A stretch of DNA of 64,000 nt from Populus alba (lineage: Eukaryota > Streptophyta > Magnoliopsida > Malpighiales > Salicaceae). This document shows positions 17,711-30,853 of the stretch, piece by piece (the first letter of the stretch is position 1; the number at the start of each line of letters is the position of its first letter). The position numbers and the translations under genes were made by a program. The notes under the pieces were generated by a model, which was not told the origin of the DNA, did not search any database, and was given only the letters and a program-made list of their open reading frames with translations. The stretch spans positions 11,309,965-11,373,964 of the forward strand of contig NC_133292.1 in the NCBI RefSeq assembly GCF_005239225.2, in the 5' to 3' direction.

Positions 17711-20700
17711 TAAATGTGGTTACGAAGACTGGGAGGTGGGAGTCTAGCCTTGCCTTCTGGGACACTTTCTTCAACAAATGACTTCATAAAGAAGCAAGTT
17801 CCTGGACATTTCTTCCCTTTTCTACTCGTTATTCAAGATTTTCCTGGAAAAGATTACTTCCACATTCTCCACGAAATCCCTTTATTATCAGCTTTTACTG
17901 TGAAACGACCATCAGGTTTTATGCCCATCGTCTTGTTATTGACAAGTTTGCCACTGATAATTCCAATATTTTATATCCGCTAAGAATCCAGAATTTAGAA
18001 AGGTTTTAAATTTTAAATATCATTTTATTGTAAGATACAGTTCATCTCGACAATATAAGTAGATTATAAAACAATAACTTCTGATGAGTTAATTTTTGGT
18101 TAAGATTTTTATTTAAAAAATCTTTTTAAATAAAATAAGTCTATCAAATATACTATACACAACATATTTGGATTTATTAATTAATCAAACTCAAGGTTAT
18201 ATAAATTTTACAAACATATCATATTCGAAAAAAATAAAATTGATAATCAATCAAGTCTAAAAATACATGAATCTGATAAATATATCACATTTATAAAATT
18301 CAAAACTTGATACTTAATTAAATTCAAATATGCGTGAGTTTGATAAATATATTTTAATTATCAAATCCAAGAATATATATCTGATAGCAAATAGATTTGT
18401 TCTAGTTAACAAAACAATGTGAAATAATACAACCATGCAAGGCAAGATAGTAGAAAATGCTCTAGCAAGAGACCAACATTTACACAAGACATCCTCTAAG
18501 TACTTTTTTCCTCTTTATCTTTGTTCTAAGGAAGGAAGTGGTAGGCGTGACCGGGGACATGTTCTAAAGTGGCCTAAAGGACTTTGGCAGGTAAGATTTG
18601 GTGAAGGCCGGCCTCTGCCTCGGAACATTCAAAGACAGAGAAACCTCTAATTGAACCAAATTCTATGGATTACTTTTTCTATCTCGAAACCTTTGAATTG
18701 GAATATTCAAATTCTTCTCCCACAAGTACACGTGGGGAGGAGGTTGCCTCACAAGAATTCCTAACGAAGATTGACCTGTTCTACATTGCACAGCAGCACC
18801 AAATTGGAAAGTTAATTTGAACTCGAATTCCTGACGAAGAATTTGAAATATCCATTGTAGAAAAGTGACGAGCATTACAATACTTTTATTCAAGTGTAAA
18901 GCCCAGTCTTCTCTCTTCAAATATTTGTCATCTTAATCTAGTTATTTACGAGCATTAGAACACTCACTGTGCCCAAACTTAGTATCATTTTATTAGTTAT
19001 TTTCTTGTATTTGTTTTTTTTTTTTAACAACTCCATGATTGATGGCAGTGGCATCATATGAACTCTTGCATCAATCCCCACTAGCTCATGCTTCAGATCT
19101 TTAAAGTCTCGTGCATAATTAGAAAAAAAGGAAAAACGAGAGAGTGAAAGTAACAAGTATTTACATTGTTTCCGGAGTTGTTGAGCATAAAGTGATTTTT
19201 GATCAAATTGAGTAATTTCTTTCTAACAAGAGAGTGATCAAGGATTCCTATGGTTGTTAATCTACTACTATGTAGTTTCTTTTTCACTCCTTGTATGGCT
19301 ATCCTTGCTCTAATATTCAAGAAGTTAATTTAGCCAAGTTAGCGTAGTTTGGTAGCTGAGAGCTGGACTTTAAAAAAGGTTCTCCTTTTTATTCCATGGA
19401 CAGCTATGATCTCTTGCCTTTAAGATGGGCAGAAATAAATGGTTTCTGTTCTTTTCAAAGGCAAACTTTTTTTTTTTCCTCTCTCGTTTTATTACAATCT
19501 GCAAGAAAAAGGTTTCCTACGTATTTACACTATTGAAATCATCCAAACCACCTATCAATTCTCAACGGAGTCTCTAAACTATTTATTAATCTTTTCAATT
19601 GGATCCCTAGTTTTTCATCATTGCGTATCTCATGCAATGAGAACGATATGTTTCAATGAAAAACTTGACATTTTATGCTTGATAATGGGGATTTTGAACG
19701 GGAGACTCGTTTTGAAAACCTACGATGGATCGAAGACCTGATTGATAATAATTCGAGAATTATTCTAATTAAGAAATAGTATAGACTCTGAAACCACAAG
19801 CAACCTATTCTGGACTCGCGTATCAAGTGCCAAGGATGGGACAAATAGATTTCCATTATTTCTTCCTTTTTAAAGATGTGTTATCCAGCAAGTGGAAAGA
19901 GTAAGTTTGGTGTCAAAGATAACTATATGAGAGTGGTGTAATTTAATTAGTTAGATTTTAAATTTATTTTTTAAAAGATTATTAATTCAAGTGTTACAAA
20001 TCTCAGGGTTATTGAAGGTTTATATAATTGTTAATTTTAAAATTTATTAAATTAATTGAGATACATATAAATTAATATGAAAATCTATATTAATTTAAAA
20101 AAAAAAAAAAAGGTTTCTTGTCAAAGATTTTACATCACAAATTTTGTCGAGTCTGGCATCCTTGTCAGCTGGCCAGAATTATATTTAGTGGGGTGTCGAG
20201 AAATAATAAGTTTTTTTATCATTTTATAAACGTTGTAGATCTTCTTGGGATCCCACAGCTTAATTTTGCTAGCACACTCTATTTAATATATGCTGGAAAT
20301 TATTGTCATCCATCCAGTCCACAGCAATACTGCCTCGTGCAAAAACCCTACATTAATGTTGGACCATGAGTTAGATACATTAACCAAATCGCAATGATGT
20401 CTTCTAGCTAGTTCAGTAATTGTATTGAGCATTATAACTCGTACGTAGCTTGTCTTTTCCTTTGTGTGTTTTCTTGTTTGTCCTTAGCTTGACAACACTC
20501 TTCAGGGTACGTAAATCTCAACTTGCCCCAAAAGTGGTTAAATTTCATTTTCATCCCTAAAATTCATGAAACATTTTAATAAAATCATGACAATACACAG
20601 ACCATAAATAAATGACAAATAAAAAATTCCTCAAGATCTTTATTTAATGTGCTACCTGAACTTTCCCTTTATCCTATTTTAGTATTTTCTTCCATGGACG

Positions 20701-21849
20701 TGGCTTCATGTCTCAACTTTCCTGCAAAATCGATATTTGTTCTTACGTCTTAAAACTATTAATTTATTAATATTAAAAATAAAATTTAAAAAATAAACAA
20801 ATATTTTCAAAAACTATAGTTCTCCGGATTACATGGACTGGGAAAGCTATAGCCAGGTAGGAGAGACAGTGACTCGATGATGGTAGCCTTTGTGTGGTGA
20901 ATACCTGGGGTGATTTTGGACCTCTTTTTTGCCTGTTTTTGAGCATTAAACTCGTTGGTCACCTACTCCTACTACTATAAAAGAAGAAGGGTCAAATGAC
21001 ATGATTGCAAAGAGTCACCAGCCAAGAATTTAATGCCATAATAATATTATTTATGTCCTTTTAACCTTTGCTTTGAACACAGCTCCATGCTTTTCCTTTT
21101 ACACACAGTACACACGCTATTCTTAGAAGATCATAATGGTCATGCGAGCCGCAGCCTGCAGGAGATACATCCCACTCCGAAGTGTGCAGAGCTCGTCCTA
21201 GCCTTGATGATCGTCAGCCCCCGTCCTACACACCGAGCTCAAATGGGTCCTAGAAGTGTTTTTTCTTTCAATTGGGTCCTCAATGTATATATATACAATG
21301 TAATATTGTAGTTGTTTTCTTATATTCTCTGGGTGTAAAACTCAGATTTTTCTAGTGATTGTAGTTGTTTTTCTTGTTCTCTCTTCGTATAAAATTCAAT
21401 TTCTTATAGCGATATTGGCGTTTTGTACTTCTGGACCTTTTTATAATTAAAGTGCAAAGTAAAGGACTCACATGAACAGCTTTCGGTAAATGGGTATCAA
21501 TGGAAAAGTCATCACCAAGAATAAAACTTTACAGTTTCGGTGTCCAGAATTCAATGAGAATCCTCATGTGGTGCAACAGGATAAAAGGGTTGCAGTCATC
21601 AGTCTGGTGTCGAAATTGAAAACAGGGCCATTCTGGCATATATATGAGCAGATGGCTAGGAGGACAAGCCTCGTTCTCAGCCAACATGGTTTAGATTTTA
21701 GGTCAGACTGGGAATAAAATTGTGCTGAATATTATAATCCAATGACTTCTTAATTGTAATTATAATTATAAAATATTTCAAGTAAAAATAATATTTTCCC
21801 ATGTCCTTAAACTCATGTGCATTATTCATGTCATTTGTAAAATATACTA

Positions 21850-22050
21850 AAAGGTATTTTTTACCGTATCTCGAGACCCATGCGCGATGTTCATGTTACT
21901 ACTATACATCGCTGTAGCGCATATTTTATCATATCTCAAGATTTATGCGCATTATTGGTGTTACTGTATATTTTTATACGCATTATTCGTGTTATTGTAC
22001 ATCACAATGATATATAGTAACACGAATAAAGCGTATAAATCTCAAGATAC
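21850..22050. repeat. Nested imperfect inverted repeat
   Basis: The arm at 22013-22035 pairs with 21977-21999 (about 20 of 23 positions) across a 13-base loop. The longer arm at 22013-22049 pairs alternatively with 21931-21967 (about 31 of 37). A further diverged copy of the same word lies at 21867-21900. The transcript could therefore fold in competing ways. It resembles a foldback MITE or a decayed tandem-inverted array; there is no coding capacity. Confidence 0.65.
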
Positions 22051-23034
22051 AATAAAATATTATTTTTAATATTTAAGTGTGTGAACAAATTATTTTTTCA
22101 TAACTAATAACTTATTTTCTTCGTAATTTTATATTTAAAGTTTTAAATTTTATATGTATATATTTTTTTTTGGTGTGGACATGAAAAGTTGGCAAGTTCT
22201 TTTATATGCCAACGAGAGTGTCAGCTACCTAAATGTAAAATAAAAGAAAAAAATAAATCTAAAAATGACCTTAAAATATAGACAGTCTTAATCTTTCTCT
22301 CTAATGAATTTTTATATTAATTTATCTCGTTTTCACTATAAAAACAACGTTATTTTAAAACAAATTTAATGTTTTTGTTATAATATTTTAATAAAAGATT
22401 CCAAAAAAAATGAAAGTTATTTAAAGATAAGATTGATGTAAAAACTTGTTTAAAGAAAAATCGATACCAACCAATTCCTGTAGGCATTTTTGTTAGGATT
22501 GTGCCAGAAAAAAAGAAAGCAGAGGTATCTTCAGTGGCACAATCAAATCACACAACAGTCAGGCCAACAACGATCGGGCATCATGACATGATCTGTTTAC
22601 TTTCTTTTTTTTCATGATTAGATGTGTTGTTGGCAAATGGCAATTGACCACGTACAGAAACATGAAATCTTTTCCTGGTAGAGCCAGAAAAAATCATTTT
22701 TATCCTTGTTGGGAATCTTCTCTTGCTATGATCTACCATGATTTTTCCTTGGAGAAAACCAGGGCTAGAAAATGAAATCTTCCTGGAGAATAACATCTTC
22801 AAGGTACAAGTACTGATCATGAAAAAGAAAACCAATTAACCCATCACGTTGATTGCCTCGTCAATCGGCAAGCATATTCACTGTTTGCATGATAAGGCCA
22901 TGACGACTTCTTATGGCTTCATTATTTAAATCAGCAAGAAAGCTAGACCAAATCTCACGCTCAATCAATTGCAAGGAAACTTGTCCTCTTCTCTCTGGGC
23001 TAAAATATACCTGAACGCAAACATGCTACTTATT

Positions 23035-23275
23035 ATATTTTTGAAACCCGACCTACTCGATCGGGGATTAAAACTAAACTATATTAACAAAAAAAATTGG
23101 TATTATCTTGTTAATTCAATGATTCAATTGATCTAGTTAAAAATTCGGTTATGACTTGTTAATTTTTATTTTTTTATTAAAATAATATCGTTTTAATTTA
23201 TATAAAAAAAAATAACTTAAACGACCCGGTCAAAATCTAGAAATCTGAGTCTTGAACCAGGCTACTCACGTAAGA
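23035..23275. repeat. Dispersed non-coding repeat with an aataatatcgtttt core
   Basis: This degenerate repeat contains attaaaataatatcgtttt and flanking words such as gattcaattgatctagtt and gacccggtcaaaatct. Related sequence appears near 42845-43110, 43380-43640 and 54690-54955. It contains no ORF. Confidence 0.5.
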
Positions 23276-23319
23276 AAGTTTTTCCTAAATACTTGCATCA
23301 GCAAAGAGAATATCGTTGT

Positions 23320-23465
23320 AGTTGTTGTTTTTTTAATATATTAAAATATTTTTTTTTATTTTTAATATATTAAAATATTTTTTTTATTTTAAAAATTAAT
23401 TAGTATATCAAAACATCAAAACAATTAAAAATTAATTTAAAATAAAAAAAAAAAATAAAATATAG
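23320..23465. repeat. AT-rich MITE-like dispersed element, copy 4
   Basis: Two consecutive nearly identical blocks (ttaatatattaaaatattttttt twice in slightly shifted form) are followed by tagtatatcaaaacatcaaaac and A-rich DNA. The overall plan is that of the other AT-rich foldback copies. Confidence 0.4.
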
Positions 23466-24054
23466 TAAGACACAATTTCGAATCTGCCTCAAAGTAGATA
23501 GCTCACATACTATGGAGAGCTTGTTCATTCATTGTATATTTAGGTATACAAGAAATTCAATTGTGCCTCGGCTCCTTTGAAGTGTACAACCTGTCACACT
23601 ACAATAGAGCTTGTTTATTCAGGAAATTGATTTCTTTTAAAAGTAAAATTTGGAAAAGTATTTTTTGATATTTGGCAGTATTATAGAAAATGAACTGGAA
23701 AATATTTTTCAATTTAATTTATGAATAAATTAATTTTTTTCTCAAGTTTATCTAATATATATAAAATATTAATCACTTACAATAAAAAAAATGAGATGAC
23801 ATAAATTATCTCACAAAATAATAGAGATCAAATCTAAAAAATTTAAAAAAAATGAAAAATGAAGAAATTAAAATAATAATAATCAACATTTCATAAATTA
23901 TTTCAAATAAAGAACAATCAAAAGAATCAAATAGCAATTATAAAAATAAGGACCAAAGTTAATCAAAACAAAATATATATACCAATCAAAAGTTTGAGGA
24001 TTAAATTTAATATAATCAGCAAATAATGACATTTCTAAATTTTTCACAACTTCC

Positions 24055-24420
24055 AGAAAGTGTTTTAATTTTCAGGAAAACATTTTTCTGAAAACCAAGC
24101 CAAATTTTCCTTTTACTGAAAAGTGTTTTCCATTGACCAACTTTCCTACCGGCAAACAAACACAAGAAAGTTTGGAAAGTGATTTCCTAAAAAATTTTCT
24201 GGAAAACAAACACAGCTAAAGGGAAAACACTTTCCTGAAAACTAAGTCAAAATTGTTTTTGACTGAAATTGACTGAAAAGTGTTTTCCGTTGACCGAGAA
24301 GTATTTTCCGTTGACCAGAAAGTGTTTTCCGTTGACCAACTTTTCTAATGACAAACAAACACGGGAAAGTTTGGAAAATGATTTCCCGGAAACTACTTTC
24401 CAGAAAACAAACATGACCTC
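24055..24420. repeat. Duplicated repeat with tttccgttgacc units
   Basis: Two related halves, roughly 24085-24200 and 24225-24415, each contain gaaaagtgttttcc, a ttgaccaacttt word, aacaaacac and a frayed ggaaagtttggaaa. The second half has three short tandem units (about 24277-24296, 24299-24316, 24319-24337) that each end in tttccgttgacc. There is no ORF. It looks like the end of a non-autonomous transposable element. Confidence 0.6.
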
Positions 24421-25934
24421 ATTGTATATTTAGGTAGCATTTAATTATTTTTTTGAGATATAAAACATAAAGATTGTAAAGACACATGTTATATATTTTT
24501 TTCCTATATTTCATGGTTTTTAAAATATAAAAATGAACTCTGAAATTAATCCCAAAAAAAGACATATTTTATAGATATCATTGATATTCTCCTCTGGTGC
24601 ATTATACTTTTAGGTAAAACCCTAAGCTCATACACTCAAATTTCTCCATTCTATTCACAATTCATCCCTCTTAACAGCACATAAGAACACACCACTCCAT
24701 CTCAATATTAAAAAACTATATAAATTCAATAACTTAAACTATCAGGTAAAATCTCAATATATAATTTATATTATTCTCCAACACATATCTTTAAGTAAAG
24801 TTTTTTAAACTTGAAACTTACATAGTCTTATATTATCTTGTGTTTGATTTTTATCAAATAAATAGAGGTAGTGAGATTTAAATTCATAACCACTTGATAA
24901 TTAAAGCTTTTAATATCATGTTAAAAAACCATTAAACTCAACAACTTAAATTATTAAATAAAAATTTTAAAATATAATTTATATTATTTACTCGTAAAAA
25001 TGCCATATTCACCCTCCGAGAGCATAACCATCACTTAAAAAGAATCCAATGTGTCGCCACTCATACTCCATCAGTGGGCCACCAGGTCCTGGACATTGAT
25101 CAGCCATGGCAGGTGGGAGCATATTATTACTCCATTGATATAGTATTAATCAAAGATTACTCAAGGCAAGACAAATCTACTAATAATATAATTGAGTGTA
25201 TGTGTACGGGCGGTCATGCAGTCAAAGAAGAAGAGAACATGATCTCAGCAAATCATGTTTGTGTCACGTGCGTGAGAGATGCTTAGAGTTTGTACTGAAC
25301 CATTCACGTGCCTAAACTCCCCGGATCTAGCTTTGAGCTCTTAAATAAACCAAAAGGTTCGACTTCCAAATTAAATAAACCATAATATGACATGTTCACG
25401 TAAATTAATATGATATGCTCATAATAATGCTATTTTATTTATTTAAAAAATATATTTTATATTTTATTTTTAATTAATATGAATATTCGAATTAGTTTAT
25501 ATGTATTTTAATTAATCTTATAAATTTTAAAATCAATAACTATTTAAATCTTTAATGACTTAAAAATTTAGAAGGCTTAAATAAGTGATATTTAAAAAAT
25601 AAATATAAAATCTAACAGTTGAGAATTATTTTTTATTTACTTCGTGTGCTTGTGATCCAAATTCTAATACAGGTCCTATTAATTCAAATCAAATGTAATT
25701 ATAATTCTTTATTAAATCCAACTCAAATAAAAACAAAAGATTTTAATTGCGCTCTGTTTGCAAAGATCCCGGGCCCTAACCCATCGGGATTGGTATTGTT
25801 TTGTTTCGAGTATATAGTTCAGTAGCATGGGACCTCACCTCTAATTTCATGAGTGCTGTCACATACATAATTGAACTTAACAGAACTTTGTTTGAATATT
25901 GTCACATCATTTTCACAATTATCTTTTGTTTTTT

Positions 25935-26105
25935 TGGAGCGGTGGTGGGTAAATATATTATTTTTAAAAAGATATTTAAATACTATTTTTTATTTTTTTA
26001 AAAAATTATTTTAATATTAACATATTAAATTATCTAATAAATAAATAAATAAATTATATATTTTTAAAAAACATCATTTGTAATAGAATTTCAAACAACT
26101 ACGGT
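25935..26105. repeat. AT-rich MITE-like dispersed element, copy 5
   Basis: Near the centre is aatattaacatattaaattatc, flanked by T-rich and A-rich blocks, with cggtggtgggta on the left and caaacaactacgg on the right. It fits the same foldback family. Confidence 0.4.
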
Positions 26106-28165
26106 GTTTGTTTCTGAACATTTACCCTGTCTAAGGAATTGAAGTTTGTGCCAGTCGAGTGGATAAAGAAAATAAAATCCATTTTATCAAACGAAAAAGA
26201 ATTTAGTTTCAAGCCATACACTGATTGAATAAATTAATCGAATTATCTGAGATATTTTGTTAAAATTGATTTGAAATTAATTAAATTGAATGGATTTTAA
26301 TATTTTTTTGATAATTTTAAATAAAAAATTAGATTCAGTTCAATATTGGTTTATAATTTAGAAATAAAAATATCAAACTGAGCTAGAGTAGAAAAACCCA
26401 CTATAAAATAAATATTAATAGATCAAAACCCGTCAAAAATAGCCCAATTACAAGGCTAATAAATTAAATTAAACTTATTCGGTTTTTTTTTTTAAAAAAA
26501 AATCAATTATTTCGTTCAATTCTGTTCTGTTCGGTTCAAAAAATTTCAACAAAATTCAGTTTTGAATAGATTTTTTTTTTTAATCAAAACTGAACCGTTT
26601 AAACCGATAATCACCAAAAACCCTCCCAGTCAATGGTGCCCTTCAAGAAGTCTTTACACAGAGCTCCTCTCCCTCTCCTTCTCTCTCCTCCTTCTCTCTC
26701 CGTGCTGATCCTAGTCATTGACGACATGCAAGAAAAACCAAAAGAAGGACGGACAGCTTAACATGCAGTGGGGGCAAAGGGGGTCCTTCGAGAGGGAAGT
26801 ATGCATGTGACAAAGTATACTTGTTTCTTCTTTTGAGTAATTAAGAGCCTATTAATCTGTGAAAAGTACCGAGTGATCAGAGAGATAGGTGAAGACTCTT
26901 AACACTCACTTTCACTTTGCATCTCTGCACCCTCACGTTCAAGAAGTGGAGCAAGTTGCCATGAAAATCTTCGTTATTGGAAACAATGCTAGGTCTTTTC
27001 CTTTTTTTAAGGTTCAGTTTCCTATTAAATCTTAATCTGTGGTCTTGTCTTCCACTGCAGTTCTTCACCTCGATCCAAACTAATCTTGATCCCTGTCTTC
27101 CACAATCTTTCTCCTGCGAATCGAAAGGTGCCGTTGGGTATGCGAGGTTTGAGTTATGGATATGCACCACCGACTGGTTCTTGAGATTAATTCTGCTCCC
27201 ATTCTCAAATAAATAAACAAATAAATAATCTGATTAAACTCCCTTTTATTGTAGCTAGCTCGCCAATCTGAAAGAACTTTTTTAAAGATTTTATGCAAAA
27301 CAATGCCGTTCTAACTTTAAAATAAAAAATGGTAAAACAGACAGCCCTAGTTCAATTAAGCCGGATCATAGGTAGGGTTAAGTTCAATGACTCTCCTCTC
27401 TCTTGCAGTAAAGTTTAGAAATGGGAAAAATATATGTATTTAATATAAGCGTAGTACTACTGTATAAAACATGTCATGATGAAGAGTGCTGCGATGATGT
27501 TCTTAATCAAAGATTAGCACAGTGAAGTCAAAACAAAACATAATCAAAGTCAATAAAGGAATATTGAGGGTGAGAATATCCATACCGACCTACCAATCTA
27601 TAGAAAGCCTAAAGTATAATGGGGACTTTATGCAGAATCCTCCATAGACATCCACCTTTTCAACCCCACTAAACCAGATCGTGAGGCCAGTTTTAATCAT
27701 ATTGCTCTTTTAGGAATATGGGAAAGCTGAGCAGACCGATCAACATAATTTTTTCATTTTTTCTGGGCGCTTCTAAACTCTAAATCTTAATTAGTTAATG
27801 TCTGGCTTCTTAAGGGAACGAAGTATTCCTAACGCCATGATTACTACAGCATCAAAAGCTGGAAAATTTTGAATTCTATTGTATACCCTCGAGTTTGGAT
27901 ATCTTAACTTAGTACTGCATGGTCAGGACTGATTTTTATCTTGTTTATTTCTATCAGTTTTTTTTTTTGTAATCCTCGAACACTAATAAGAGGCAACTAC
28001 AAATCTTATTACAAGGACAGTCTCCACATGGACACACAAGACCTAAAGAAAGAGTGCTTTGCTAGGGAGACCAGGGCATGTGTTGTCGAGTAACGGTGGC
28101 TTTGTGCTGGCATTGCATGCGCATTTCAAGATAAGTCCTTGTTAATTTTGGTACGTTATGCATGT

Positions 28166-28186
28166 GAGAGAGAGAGAGAGAGAGAG
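28166..28186. repeat. GA dinucleotide microsatellite
   Basis: A run of about ten GA units. No gene could be linked to it. Confidence 0.9.
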
Positions 28187-30853
28187 GTACAAACAGTTCA
28201 CTAAGCATACAAAATCCTTCCGAGCCTCTTCCTCAGTCTCCTCGTTACTCGTAAGTTGTTGTCATTTGGCCTCCGAGAAATCAAACGCCAGACCCTGCAG
28301 GCCACGCAGTGGCGAGGCCTTCTACAGCAAATCCACAGTCAATATTTTCTTTTTTCTGATGGAAACCTATTTAGATTTTTGCTCAGAAAGACAATGTTAC
28401 ATATGATATGGGAATTAGGATGTGTTTGGTATACAGTTGCTTTTTGCAAAAACACAATGGAGTCTAAAATGATCACAGCAGTACTCGTTGCTTGTTTATG
28501 ACATCATAAATTAAAACGATCGAGATTACTCGCAAAATTATACAAACTGTCCTGTTGGTGTGGTGATAGAAACTTGCTCGAGGGCTCGGCCGAGAAAAGG
28601 TTCACAGACAAGGGACCTTACGAGGTTTGCCTTTCGCTTTCCTTCTTTCACCAACCAAAGTGATTGGTTTTCATAGGGTCCATTGATCCAATAAATGAGA
28701 TCATTTGTAGTTATTGAGGAGGAGTTCTAATCAAATCACCGATTACTAATATATTTTGTCGGTTAGAGTCATAGTTGATGCACTAGAAGATGTTTTTCAA
28801 AGGTTTTTTTTTTAGACATTAACATAATAAATCGATTTGAAAATATATTTTTTTTTTCCATATCAATAGATAAAAAGAACAAAAAAAACATAAAAAATAA
28901 TTTGAAACAAAAATAAAATTCAAAAATTTTAAAATCAATTGTGAAAACGTTGTCTCAATCACCCTTTAAATAAATCAGACTTCAGCTTGGATTTAAAAAG
29001 ATCACGATTACTCATTGGGCCAACTTGATTTGACCTTTTTCAACTTGGAGATGATTTGATATCAAACCTAACTCTAACTCGGATTAACTCTTGAGTCCAA
29101 TAATTATTAACCTTCCGAACAGCAGCAGTTAAAATCTTGGAAGACATGAAAGCTGGCTTCCAATCAAGTTCGTGTAAGGACCTCCAAATGATTTTGACAG
29201 TGATAGAGCGAGTAGTAGGCTCCTCCTCTTTGGTGCGGTATCAATATTTGATGGCCCTCTCCATCTCCTTATCTTTCAGGAAAAACGAAAGAAAAACAGA
29301 GAGAGCAATCATTTCTCTATAATTTATTTCTAGTTGCTAATCATGCACCACTCCATTCAATATATTTTTGTTCATTTCTTATCCATTTTAAGATCTTTTT
29401 TTTTTCTTAATTTCTATTTCTTGCTATAATCTTTGCTAGCCAAGCTAAATAAAAACTTGCGTAACATAATTGAATGGAGGGTTCAACTAATTAAGGGGTT
29501 GACATCCTGGGATTTTCACCTCAAATCTGGAAGAAAAGTTAATTATGAGAGAAAAGAAATTGAAGATTATACGCTTTGTTTATTTTTACATCTGTATTTT
29601 GTTTTAATTACATACTTAAAAATATTTAGTTAATTAACATATAGTACAATTTTACAGGTTATACCATAAGATTCATCCGCCGTGTGTCATTAAGATGGCC
29701 GCCTCTGAGGAAAGTTTTTAGTAATGGTGGTATTTAAAAGTATAGTAATAATTATTTAAAAAATATATATTTTTAAAACGAAAAAATATACTATAGGTAC
29801 CAATCATAAGATTTTCGAGGCCAAACTGGGCACGACATGTCAAACATAAAATGGGCGTGGACAGGTGTAGATAGCAGTCCTCTTTAGCTCATTCCTTGTG
29901 GATGACAGATAGAGCATCATTATGAGTGTGGGGCTTGCCCCTGATATGGACCACAGTTTCATAGTAGCCACGCTCTACAAGAAGTCCAGGCCCGTTACAG
30001 AGACATAGGTGGCCCTTTCTGCTCTTTTATAGTCTCTCTCTTTTTTTTTTTTAAATAATTTATAAAATCATAATTTTCTTTTAATTTTAATATTTTTCAT
30101 ATTTCCTGTTTGTTAAATTTAATCTCTATTATTTTAATTATTATTTATTTTATTTAAAATAATTTATGAAATTAGATTTTTTTTCAATTTTATTATCATT
30201 CAATTTTTTAAGGTGTAAGATTTATTTTTTATTATTTTAATAAATTTAAAAAAATATATTAATAATTTATTTTCCAACTCATTTTTCATAACATAACCAA
30301 ACACTAAAAAAAAAATCAGTTTATTTTTTATGATACTACTAAATATCAAAAAATAATTTACTTTTCAAGAATTTATTTTCCAAAAAAACCAAACAAACAA
30401 GCCTTAATTATTTGATTTTGGGGAATTCCAATTCTCAAAAGCTTAACCTAGGGTTCTTGAGCTCTAGACCATGCCTTAAAGCATATTAAATTGGAGAGTG
30501 AAGGATTAAGAAATTACTACTGGGCCTCAGAGCCAAGGCATTCAAGAGAATTGAAAGAAAATGCAAGTGGGTGTTTCCCACAAGTCCATAGTCCATACAC
30601 ACAAGTAGATGGCAAAACATGTTACCAACCAACCAAAATTTTCTCTCTGATCAACTCTTACGAAAGAAAGCATTGTAGTTTCTATTTTCCTTTGGTCCCT
30701 TTAACCAAAAGAAAGAAAAAAACGAGTGAGATAGAGGAAAGAGTGAATGCCAAGTTGAGGAATATGAGTGGGCTTTACCTATTCATATATTTTGCCAAGC
30801 ATAAAACTTGTGCTTACATGCATGGTTATAGCTTCATCTAAACCGGTTTTTCT

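Larger units (their letters stand above)
15561..30853. other. Gene-poor region, about 15 kb
   Basis: No ORF here could be tied to a known family or to a spliced gene model on either strand. The longest ORFs are about 60-116 codons, without recognisable domains. The content is degenerate AT-rich repeats, short microsatellites, a hairpin-forming region near 21.85-22.05 kb and a duplicated repeat near 24.0-24.4 kb. No intact transposase, reverse transcriptase or integrase was seen, so only non-autonomous or decayed mobile DNA is present. Confidence 0.55.

Noticed and set aside
18435..18920. ORFs of 71 and 85 codons on opposite strands in the gene desert
   Set aside because: No family recognised, no neighbouring exons, and composition typical of old mobile-element sequence.
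26640..26710. Pyrimidine-rich tract resembling a 5' leader
   Set aside because: No ORF or exon chain follows within a reasonable distance on either strand.
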